DNA of 50,411 nt from an uncultured Pseudomonadota bacterium (lineage in GTDB: Bacteria; Myxococcota_A; Polyangia; Nannocystales; Nannocystaceae). The stretch spans positions 1 through 50,411 of the forward strand of contig CAJXVA010000010.1 in the NCBI GenBank assembly GCA_913061055.1, read 5' to 3'. The first letter of the stretch is position 1, and the number at the start of each line of letters is the position of its first letter. The position numbers and the translations under genes were made by a program. Shown here in pieces: positions 15,910 to 22,953 of this stretch. The notes beneath the pieces were generated by a model. That model was not told the origin of the DNA. It saw only the letters and a program-made list of their open reading frames with translations, and did not search any database.

Positions 15910-17705
15910 GCGCCTTCACCCCCTTGGTGCTCGTGGGTCTCGGCGTACTCGCCACCCTTGGCGATCAGCTCCGCATGGGTACCGCGCTCGACGATGCGGC
16001 CGGCCTCCAACACGACGATCTCATCGGCATGCTCGAGCACGCTGGTGCGATGCGAAACGATCACCGTGGTCGGGGCCATCGAGCCGGCCACACCGCCGCG
16101 AAGGTTTCGAATGGCGTCGACCATGCGGGCCTCTGTGCCTTGGTCGACCGCGCTGAGCACGTCGTCGAGGAGAAGCAGCGGGCGGCTTCGGTACAGCGCT
16201 CGGGCCAAGGCGGCACGCTGCCGTTGACCTCCGGAGAGCATCACTCCGCGCTCGCCCACCACGGTATCGAGACCCTCGGGGAGCTGATGTACGTCGTCCC
16301 ACAGACATGCCGCGGTGAGAACTTCGTCGAGGCGGGCATCGTCGCCGACGCTGGTGCCATCGCGCGGCGGGTTGCGGGCGGCCTGGTACGGGTTGGCACC
16401 TTCGAGGCGGACGTTTTCTCGCAACGTCGTCGAGAACAAGAACGGTGCCTGAGGCACCACCGCCATGGTTTCGCGGAAATCCGCGAGTGGTACGTCGCGG
16501 GCGTCGACGCCATCGAGAAGCACGGCGCCGGCCGGCGGCGTGTGGACCCGTGTGAGCACGTCGACCAGGGTGGTCTTGCCGCTTCCGGTCTTGCCGAAGA
16601 TGCCCAGCGTTTGGCCCGCTTCGACCGTGATGTCGATGCCCTGCAGCGCGGGCTCGTCCCCGTCGGGGTAGGTGAACTCGAGGTCCCGCAGTTCGAGCCG
16701 CGGGGGCGAATCGAGCCGCAGCGTGGAGCTTTCGTCCGGGAGGTTGGGTGGTGTCTGAAGCAGGTCGTCGATGCGGCCCAAGGAGACGACGCCGCGAGAA
16801 ACCGCGGCGAGGACCCACGCCAACGCGGTGAGGATGCCGACCAGCGACATCAGCAGTGCAGTGAAGGTGGCGAGGTGCCCCACGGGCATGCCGTCTTCGA
16901 CGACGCGCGTGCTACCGACCCACAGCACGATGCCGGTACCGACCAGCCCGGAGAATCCGAGGATCGGCATGGAGAACGCCCGGATCTTGGCAACCCGCAG
17001 CTGCAGTGCCAGATACTCGCGGTTGCTCGCGTCGAAGCGCTCGAATGCTGCGGCTTCGGCGGCGTGGGAGCGCACCGTGCCGATGCCCGAGTAGATCTCG
17101 AGGATGCGATCGCTGAGTCCGGCCAGCAGCTGCATGCCGTCGCGAACCATCGCGAAGAAGCGCTTGACCGTGAACCGCATGTAGATCGCCCCGAACATGA
17201 CGGGGATCAGGCACCACAGCGTCAGCTGCCAGTCCGTGACTGCCATCTGATACAGATGCATCGGGATCGCGACCGCCACGTTGCAGACCTGGAGGCCCGC
17301 GAACCCCACGAGGAGCCGTACCGAGGTGGTGTCGTTGCTGGAGATGCTGACCAGCTCACCGACCTTGCGGCGCATATAGAACGGGCGCTGCAGGGAGAGC
17401 AGATGTCCGAACACATCCACGCCCACCCGGTACTCGACGTCGCGTCCGGGGTTGAAAAACAGGATGCGAGACAGGCTGCGCACCGCGATCACGACCACGC
17501 CCAACACCATCAGCTCGACGCCGAGCTCACGGGTGTTGGCCAGGGCTTGGGCGCCCTGCCGTTCGAGGATCGTCAGGGCCTCGCCGATGATCGCCGGAAT
17601 GCGTACGACCACCCAGTTGGTGGCGAACAGCATGACCGCCCCCAGCGCGTACTGCGGGACGTTTCGCGCAACGTAGCGCGAGGCAAAGCGACGGGCGGTG
17701 CTCAA
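15906..17705 (-). CDS. ABC exporter half-transporter, degenerate-site subunit (MdlA-like)
   Basis: The 599-residue product has the same layout as its partner: six membrane helices to about residue 310, then Walker A GKTGSGKTT, signature LSGGQRQR (canonical), Walker B LLLLDDVLSAVD and switch His in VSHRTS. Asp replaces the catalytic Glu after Walker B, exactly as in E. coli MdlA. The start is a TTG at 17705; no ATG or GTG lies between it and the first membrane helix, and MdlA-type proteins begin at this point. No good ribosome binding site precedes it; instead a palindrome (17710-17723) occupies that place. It is the first gene of the two-gene exporter operon. Confidence 0.9.
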   Translation of the reverse strand: MSTARRFASRYVARNVPQYALGAVMLFATNWVVVRIPAIIGEALTILERQGAQALANTRELGVELMVLGVVVIAVRSLSRILFFNPGRDVEYRVGVDVFGHLLSLQRPFYMRRKVGELVSISSNDTTSVRLLVGFAGLQVCNVAVAIPMHLYQMAVTDWQLTLWCLIPVMFGAIYMRFTVKRFFAMVRDGMQLLAGLSDRILEIYSGIGTVRSHAAEAAAFERFDASNREYLALQLRVAKIRAFSMPILGFSGLVGTGIVLWVGSTRVVEDGMPVGHLATFTALLMSLVGILTALAWVLAAVSRGVVSLGRIDDLLQTPPNLPDESSTLRLDSPPRLELRDLEFTYPDGDEPALQGIDITVEAGQTLGIFGKTGSGKTTLVDVLTRVHTPPAGAVLLDGVDARDVPLADFRETMAVVPQAPFLFSTTLRENVRLEGANPYQAARNPPRDGTSVGDDARLDEVLTAACLWDDVHQLPEGLDTVVGERGVMLSGGQRQRAALARALYRSRPLLLLDDVLSAVDQGTEARMVDAIRNLRGGVAGSMAPTTVIVSHRTSVLEHADEIVVLEAGRIVERGTHAELIAKGGEYAETHEHQGGEGA

Positions 17706-17709
17706 GCTA

Positions 17710-17723
17710 GGTGTATCTACACC
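17710..17723. promoter_or_regulatory. Inverted repeat just upstream of the ABC exporter start
   Basis: GGTGTA-TC-TACACC is a perfect 6-bp inverted repeat with a 2-bp centre, 5 bp upstream of the TTG start of the exporter operon. Its size suits a TetR-, GntR- or MarR-type operator, but no regulator gene is adjacent. It also covers the usual ribosome binding site position, so a role in translation is possible. Confidence 0.35.
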
Positions 17724-17738
17724 ACAGAAGCGGCCGAG

Positions 17739-18401
17739 CTACTTCTTCTTTTTCTCGCCGTCGCCTTTGGGAGGCTGGGCTTCGATCGACTCATCTTTCT
17801 CGATGGCGTCGAGCTCGGTCTCGATGGCTGTCAGCTTCTTGCGCAGCTCCTCGAGGGTGGGGGCGAACTTCTCGTTGTCGGCGATCTTGCCGCCGAGGTC
17901 GCCGTTGAAGTTCTCCCAGGCGGAGATGAACCCGCCCAGCTTCACCTGGACCTCGCCGCCCTTCGACTCTTTCTCGGTGAGCTCGCGGTAGGCCTTCATG
18001 AACTCCTTGTTGTCGGCGCTGTAGCCTTCGTTGAACTTCCCGAACGCTTTGTCGGAATCCTTGGCCTTGGCCCATTTTGCGGAGCCCTTCTCCACGCTGT
18101 CCAACGCCCCGCGCAGGTCCGTGATCATCTTGCGGTAGCTCTCGAGACGACCTTTGACGAAGGCCTTCTCGTCCTTTTCGTACAACGCCTTGGCTTCGGC
18201 CATCTGCTCTTCGGGGGAGACGAAGCCCGCTTTCTTGCGGGCCTCGGCGAGCTCTTCCGGGGTCATCTCTTCCTTCTTCGCCTGCTTCAGCTCGGAGGGC
18301 TTCTTTCCCTGGTTGGGCTCGACGATGGGCTCTTTTTCGGAGTCGCATGCGGTGAGCACGAAGGGGGCGAGCAGGGCGGTAAACAGGGCGAGCGTGCGCA
18401 T
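17739..18401 (-). CDS. Coiled-coil lipoprotein of unknown function
   Basis: From ATG 18401 the product has 220 residues. The signal peptide MRTLALFTALLAPFVLTAC gives lipidated Cys19. The rest is highly charged and almost entirely helical, rich in Lys, Glu and Ala (KKPSELKQAKKEEMTPEELA), ending in KKKK. Long amphipathic helices suggest a coiled coil or helical bundle in the periplasm. It lies 33 bp upstream of the ABC exporter on the same strand and may be cotranscribed, although the inverted repeat between them argues for a separate exporter promoter. Family not recognised. Confidence 0.75.
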   Translation of the reverse strand: MRTLALFTALLAPFVLTACDSEKEPIVEPNQGKKPSELKQAKKEEMTPEELAEARKKAGFVSPEEQMAEAKALYEKDEKAFVKGRLESYRKMITDLRGALDSVEKGSAKWAKAKDSDKAFGKFNEGYSADNKEFMKAYRELTEKESKGGEVQVKLGGFISAWENFNGDLGGKIADNEKFAPTLEELRKKLTAIETELDAIEKDESIEAQPPKGDGEKKKK

Positions 18402-18509
18402 GGGTGGCCTCGGCGCGACCGTAGCACGGACGTGCTCTCCCGCGGCGGACCCGATGGGCGCCGCTGTGGCGTGGGTTCGATTCGCAGGGTCCCGTGTTAG
18501 GGCTTTCCT

Positions 18510-19028
18510 GTGAGCGATTCGTCCAACGCTGTTCCCGGTTCGCTGTGCCTGTTGATCGGGCCGGTCGGGGCGGGGAAAACCACCTTGGGGCGTCGTCTTG
18601 CTGCCCAGCAGCCGGCTGTCTTCTTGGATCTCGACACGTGGATGGTGCGGTTCTTCGGAGACGATGTGCGGCCGGCCACGGGTGTGATGGGTTGGTACCT
18701 CGAACGCCGTGCACGCTGCGTCGCGGGGCTGTGGAGCGTCGCCTCGGAGATAGCTTCGGTGGGGAGTCGAGTCGTGCTCGAGCTGGGTCTCGTGCGCGCC
18801 GCCGAGCGCCTGGCCATGTACGAGAAGGCCCAACTCGAGGGGTTGCCCCTGACCATTCGGTTGGTCGACGCCTCCCGGGAGGTTCGACGCAAACGCGTCG
18901 AGCAGCGCAACGCCAACGCCGGGGCCTTCACGCAGGTGGTTCCCGCCGAGATGTTCGAGCTGGCCTCCGACGCGTGGGAGCCACCATCGGAGGCCGAACG
19001 CGACGCATGGGGGATTCTCGACGCGTAG
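18510..19028 (+). CDS. P-loop kinase (AAA_33 / zeta-toxin-like fold)
   Basis: The 172-residue protein begins with GTG 18510. Walker A is GPVGAGKTT at residues 17-25 and a Walker B-like strand follows as VFLDLDTWM. An Arg-rich helix (REVRRKRVEQRN) could supply the lid arginines. The length and order fit the AAA_33 group of small-molecule or nucleotide kinases, which also includes zeta toxins. No antitoxin gene is adjacent, so a toxin role is not supported. The substrate cannot be read from the sequence. It is divergent from the coiled-coil lipoprotein, with 108 bp between the starts. Confidence 0.7.
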   Translation: MSDSSNAVPGSLCLLIGPVGAGKTTLGRRLAAQQPAVFLDLDTWMVRFFGDDVRPATGVMGWYLERRARCVAGLWSVASEIASVGSRVVLELGLVRAAERLAMYEKAQLEGLPLTIRLVDASREVRRKRVEQRNANAGAFTQVVPAEMFELASDAWEPPSEAERDAWGILDA

Positions 19029-19104
19029 ACCTGCGCTCTTTGCGCGGTTCGGGTTCCGTTTTTTCGGGAACTTCCGCCGCCCTGCCCTGTGCGTAGGGAG
19101 GACG

Positions 19105-19683
19105 ATGCTTCGTGCCATGCGAGCCCCCGCTTCCACACCGCGTCCGATCGACGGACCGCTGGTGGTGCGGGCCCAGTCTGGCGAGCGCGCCGCGATGCGG
19201 GAGCTGGTCCGGCGGCACCAAAAGAGCGTCGGTGCGCTGCTCGGGCGGATGCTGAGACCCGCAGGGCTGGGTCCGCTCACGGAGGACCTCGCCCAGGAGA
19301 CGTTCCTCCGGGCGTTCCGGGCCCTGGCTCGCTTCGACCCGAACGGCCCGGCGAAGTTCTCCACGTGGCTGCTGCGGATCGCGTCTCGGTTGGCGATCAA
19401 CGAGCTCGCTCGAAAGCGTCCGGAGCGGGCGTCGGCCGACTCGCTGGGGAGCGCGTCGACGCCGGAGTCTGAGCATCGTCGAAAGCGGATCGGCCAGGCG
19501 ATCGCGTCCGCGGTCGGTGAGCTGCCGCCTCCGTTCCGCGCAGCGTTTCTTCTGCGCGAGTACCACGGTCTGGACTACGCCGAGATCGCCGAAATGCTCG
19601 ACCTCGAGCTGGGAACGGTGAAGTCGAGATTGTCTCGGGCGCGCCGACTCCTCCGGGAGCGGCTGGAAGGAGTACGCGAATGA
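19105..19683 (+). CDS. ECF-type RNA polymerase sigma factor
   Basis: The 192-residue product starts at ATG 19105 behind a strong Shine-Dalgarno (GGGAGG, 19096-19101). Region 2 is at about 20-95 (RRHQKSVGALLGRML; EDLAQETFLRAFRAL; FSTWLLRIASRLAINELARKR) and region 4 at about 135-185 (PPPFRAAFLLREYHGLDYAEIAEML; LGTVKSRLSRARRLLRERL). The stop overlaps the next ATG as ATGA, coupling it to the FecR/AgmX protein, its likely membrane regulator. A hairpin with a T6 loop (GTTCC/GGAAC around 19062) lies upstream and might end the preceding gene. Confidence 0.9.
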   Translation: MLRAMRAPASTPRPIDGPLVVRAQSGERAAMRELVRRHQKSVGALLGRMLRPAGLGPLTEDLAQETFLRAFRALARFDPNGPAKFSTWLLRIASRLAINELARKRPERASADSLGSASTPESEHRRKRIGQAIASAVGELPPPFRAAFLLREYHGLDYAEIAEMLDLELGTVKSRLSRARRLLRERLEGVRE

Positions 19684-20855
19684 ACGACGAACTCGAACGG
19701 GACGACCTCGCCGCATGGGAGGTGCCGTCCCTGAGCGCGAACTTCGAGGACCGCGTGCTGGATGCGCTGGATGCTCAGGAGGCGGTGGAGGCGGTGGACG
19801 CTCCGGCTCCTTCTGAGGCGCGGCCGCTGGGCCCTGCCGTCGTGTGGGGGGCGGTGCTGGCGTTCGCCGCGGCCGCAGCACTTGTGGTCGCGCTGTGGCC
19901 TCGAGCAGACGCGCATCGCGACGACGCGATCTCGATTCGCGCGGGCACGTCGGCTCAGGTCGACTACACGCCCGGATCCCATCAGGCCGAACAGACCGGG
20001 GGCACGGTCACCTATCGCGTTCGCTCTGGGACGCCCTTTGTCGTGCACACGCCCGCGGCTGACGTCACGGTGCGTGGCACCGAATTCACAGTGGAGATGT
20101 TGACGATGCAAGATGAACGACGACGCAAGTACTTGGGAGTTGGGGCGCTGGCCATGGGAGGCGCTGCGGTGGCGGTCTACGTGGCCAGCGGTGACGTAGC
20201 GGTCCACAACGAGCATGGCCGCGCCGCTGTGGGTGCCGGGCAGACCGCAGTCGCCTCGGAGCACGTCGCCCCGCGAACGGAGCCCGCACCGGTGGTGGCA
20301 GCGGTGGCCAAGAAGCCCAAGCCCAAGCCGACCCGGAAGTTGACGGCGGTGGAGCGGAAAGCTGTGCAGCAGCAGATCTCTGATGCGATCGCCAAGCGTC
20401 ACCACAGCACCGCGGCTTCCCAGCCCCACGCCGACGAGGAAGAGCAGGAGGAGGACGACGAGTTTGGGTCGCTGGACAAGAAGTACATCCAGTCGGTGGT
20501 GTCCGAAGACCTGCTCCCGCTGGTGACCGAGTGCTACGAGAGCGCCATCGAGAAGGCCGGCGGACGCTTGAACGGGTCGGTGATCGTCAAGTTCTCGATC
20601 GCTGGCGATGAGTCGGTCGGGGGCATCGTCGACGACGTCGAGCTCGACAACTCGGAGGTGAAGTTCGATCTCAGCGACGGAAAAGGGCTGCGAGGCCCCG
20701 GGTCGTTTCCCCTGTCGGACAACCCAGACTTCGCGGAGTGCCTGTCCGAGTCAACGGCGTCGCTGCTGTTCGATCCCCCACAAGGAGGGGGCCGCGTCGA
20801 GGTCAGCTACCCTTTCATCTTCGCCACCGAGGACGACGGCCCCGCCGCCGATTGA
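19680..20855 (+). CDS. FecR-domain anti-sigma-like membrane protein with AgmX/PglI C-terminal domain
   Basis: The 391-residue protein has a short acidic cytoplasmic part (1-55), one membrane helix (about 56-76), a FecR-like domain (about 80-200; ISIRAGTSAQVDY, TPFVVHTPAADVTVRGTEFTVEM), a Lys/Pro spacer (KKPKPKPTRK), an acidic stretch (EEEQEEDDE), and a C-terminal AgmX/PglI domain (about 270-385; YIQSVVSEDLLPLVTECYE, GSVIVKFSIAGD, FAECLSE, RVEVSYPFIF). The latter is the TonB-C-like domain of myxobacterial gliding proteins. The FecR part carries an unusual hydrophobic insertion (KYLGVGALAMGGAAVAVYVA). Coupling to the sigma gene suggests control of that sigma by an envelope signal. Confidence 0.82.
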   Translation: MNDELERDDLAAWEVPSLSANFEDRVLDALDAQEAVEAVDAPAPSEARPLGPAVVWGAVLAFAAAAALVVALWPRADAHRDDAISIRAGTSAQVDYTPGSHQAEQTGGTVTYRVRSGTPFVVHTPAADVTVRGTEFTVEMLTMQDERRRKYLGVGALAMGGAAVAVYVASGDVAVHNEHGRAAVGAGQTAVASEHVAPRTEPAPVVAAVAKKPKPKPTRKLTAVERKAVQQQISDAIAKRHHSTAASQPHADEEEQEEDDEFGSLDKKYIQSVVSEDLLPLVTECYESAIEKAGGRLNGSVIVKFSIAGDESVGGIVDDVELDNSEVKFDLSDGKGLRGPGSFPLSDNPDFAECLSESTASLLFDPPQGGGRVEVSYPFIFATEDDGPAAD

Positions 20856-20919
20856 GCCAGGGGGAGCCACCCGGATGGGTGCGACCGTTTGGCTGGGTCG
20901 TGAGGCAGTTCACGCATAG

Positions 20920-20949
20920 GAACGTGACGTTCGCTGTCAGGTTTGACAG
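20920..20949. promoter_or_regulatory. Two adjacent inverted repeats before the metzincin gene
   Basis: GAACG-TGA-CGTTC (20920-20932) and CTGTCA-GGTT-TGACAG (20934-20949) lie back to back, ending 12 bp before the ATG at 20962. The second contains TTGACA but is too near the gene to be its -35 box. They may be operators or a leader hairpin that shields the start. Confidence 0.35.
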
Positions 20950-20961
20950 TCTGCTCCTGTG

Positions 20962-22644
20962 ATGCGCACTGGGTTGCTTCTCTTCTCGTCCATGTTCTTG
21001 GCCGTCGCCTGTGACAACGGCGGCGATGCGATGGAGTCTGGCGGTACGGGCGGGGCGACCGAGGCGTCGGGGTCCAACGAGACCGACTCGTCGCCCACCT
21101 CCGCTGGGACGGATTCGCAGTCCGGCTCGACGACCTCCGACAGCGCGACCTCGGGTGTCGACACCACCGGCGGGGTCACTCCGGTCGACGAGCCCGCACG
21201 CGGCATTTCGATCTCCCGCGTCGAGGCCAACTCCGGCGTTGCCATTCCCATCGCGATCGATGGTGCCTGGGCCGACGGCTCGCAGCGCAACGCCCAGATC
21301 CCCAAGAACCGGAACACGGCGTTTCGTGTCTACCTGGATGTCGACGAGGACGTCTGGGTGCAACGCGAGATCGAAGCTCGCATGACCCTGTTCCACGCGG
21401 ACGGGACCGAGTCGGAGTACATCGAGCGCGTCCTGATCGCGCAGGACAGCTCGACCTCGTCGTTCCAATCCAACATCGTCATTGGCGTTCTTGCCGAGGA
21501 CATGCTGCCCAACGCCCAGTTCAACGTTGAGCTGTTCGAAGTGGGCTCCGGCTACGAAGGTCTTCCCGAGGAGTCCGAGCCGCCCAAGGCGATGCCCGAG
21601 CCGAACTACATCGGTATCGAGAGCACGTACCAGAACATGCGCATCATGATCGTGCCGATCGAGTACGACTTTGGTGGGTGCCAGACGCAGTTCGATACCT
21701 CGGAGGAAGCGCTCGCTCCGTACATCGACCACATGTTTCAGCAGAATGCGCTGGAGAACATCGACATCGAGATTCACGATCTCTATCGCGTCGACGATCT
21801 CGACTTGACTGGCAACGGGTTCTTCTCGCTGCTCAACGTCATGGCACAGCTGCGGGCAGCAGAGTCTCCAGACCCCAACGTCTACTACTACGGGCTGTTC
21901 GACAACTGCGGGGCCTGTATTGGAGACGGCGGTGGCTGCACCCTCGGCGTTGCCAACGGAATCCCAGGCGACTCCATGGGAGAAGCGGGCGCACGGGTGG
22001 CGATCGGCGCTCAGTATCTCAGTGGCAGCGAGGTCGGCATCGAGACCTTCGTGCACGAGATCGGGCACAACCAGGGACGTCGACACATCTTCTGCTCCGG
22101 CGCCAACGCGGCGGGCACCGATCCGTCGTACCCGTACGATGACGGCAAGACCACGGGGTGGGGCTTTGGTGTGCGCGACTTCCAGCTGCGCAACGGCAAC
22201 ACCCACTTCGACTACATGAGCTACTGCAACCCCACGTGGGTTTCGGACTGGCAGTGGAAAGAGACCTTTGCCCGCATCCAGACGCTCAGCAGCTGGGAAG
22301 GCGCGGACATGCAGGACGCGATGGACGGCCGCTACGTGCTGATGGGTTCGGTCAACACCGAGACCGGCGAGGCCAGCTGGTGGACCGACCGCGGTTGGGT
22401 CGAGCCCGAAGACGCGGCGCCGAACTACCGGGTCCGGTTCTCGTTTGACGACGCCTCGAGCGACGACACGCTGCTCGTCGACTCGGACCCCTGGAGCGAG
22501 GGCCCCTGGATCACCGTTCGTGCACCGCTTCCCACCGACTTCGACGCGGTGACCGGGATTCAGCTCGATACGCCCTCGTTGACGGCCAGCGCGCCGCGTA
22601 GCGAGATTCAGGCGTTCCACCTGGACTCGTTCCAGGCACCCTAG
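20962..22644 (+). CDS. Metzincin-type zinc metalloprotease lipoprotein
   Basis: I start at ATG 20962 (560 residues), one codon after a GTG. The signal MRTGLLLFSSMFLAVAC gives lipidated Cys17, then a Thr/Ser/Gly linker runs to about residue 75. A beta-sandwich-like region follows (about 80-200). The peptidase domain has the full metzincin zinc motif HEIGHNQGRRH at 365-375 and a Met-turn at Met419 (FDYMSYC). The layout resembles M66/StcE-like enzymes, but I cannot fix the family. A beta-rich C-terminal domain ends the protein. All ligands are intact, so it is probably an active surface protease. Confidence 0.85.
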   Translation: MRTGLLLFSSMFLAVACDNGGDAMESGGTGGATEASGSNETDSSPTSAGTDSQSGSTTSDSATSGVDTTGGVTPVDEPARGISISRVEANSGVAIPIAIDGAWADGSQRNAQIPKNRNTAFRVYLDVDEDVWVQREIEARMTLFHADGTESEYIERVLIAQDSSTSSFQSNIVIGVLAEDMLPNAQFNVELFEVGSGYEGLPEESEPPKAMPEPNYIGIESTYQNMRIMIVPIEYDFGGCQTQFDTSEEALAPYIDHMFQQNALENIDIEIHDLYRVDDLDLTGNGFFSLLNVMAQLRAAESPDPNVYYYGLFDNCGACIGDGGGCTLGVANGIPGDSMGEAGARVAIGAQYLSGSEVGIETFVHEIGHNQGRRHIFCSGANAAGTDPSYPYDDGKTTGWGFGVRDFQLRNGNTHFDYMSYCNPTWVSDWQWKETFARIQTLSSWEGADMQDAMDGRYVLMGSVNTETGEASWWTDRGWVEPEDAAPNYRVRFSFDDASSDDTLLVDSDPWSEGPWITVRAPLPTDFDAVTGIQLDTPSLTASAPRSEIQAFHLDSFQAP

Positions 22645-22678
22645 TCCCTCACGCCCGAAGTCCGTGCCGGGTTTCTGC

Positions 22679-22706
22679 GGCCCCCCCCTGCGCGGTGTGG
22701 GGGGCC
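22679..22706 (+). terminator. GC-rich hairpin after the metzincin gene
   Basis: GGCCCCCC and GGGGGGCC form an 8-bp stem around a 12-nt loop, 34 bp after the stop codon. There is no T tract, so termination would need another signal; it may instead stabilise the mRNA end. Confidence 0.4.
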
Positions 22707-22857
22707 TCCGAAACCCTCGGTTGGTCAGGCCTGCGTTCGGTACTTTCCGTCTTTTCCGCTTCGCATCCCTCCGGGACGCTTCGCTCTGTTGCTCCGAACT
22801 CCTCCGAGAACCCGGAACGAACTTCAGAACTGAGGTACTAGTCGCCACGCACGCCCC

Positions 22858-22883
22858 GGACCGCACTGTGTCGTTTGCGGTCC
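22858..22883. promoter_or_regulatory. Inverted repeat in the leader region of the large lipoprotein gene
   Basis: GGACCGCA and TGCGGTCC form a perfect 8-bp stem with a 10-nt loop, 71 bp before the ATG at 22954. A smaller palindrome GAAC-GAA-GTTC follows at 22897-22907, and a related GAACGAACTTC occurs at 22816-22826. The 309-bp gap 22645-22953 otherwise shows no gene. Confidence 0.35.
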
Positions 22884-22953
22884 GAATCGCGACCGGGAAC
22901 GAAGTTCTGGGTTGCGGGGGCCGGTCCGCGTGGCGTGGTGTACCCTCCGCGCC

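Noticed and set aside
15861..18500. 879-codon open frame on the plus strand across the ABC exporter genes
   Set aside because: It is antisense to two clear transporter genes; long antisense frames are expected at this GC content and it shows no family motif.
18510..19028. Zeta-toxin of a toxin-antitoxin pair
   Set aside because: The P-loop kinase fold fits, but there is no small antitoxin gene on either side.
19067..19095. ECF-type promoter (GGAAC ... CGTA) before the sigma gene
   Set aside because: The spacer is 20 bp, too long for the usual 16-17 bp.
20815..22866. 683-codon minus-strand frame opposite the metzincin gene
   Set aside because: Antisense shadow; the plus strand encodes HEIGHNQGRRH and a lipoprotein signal.
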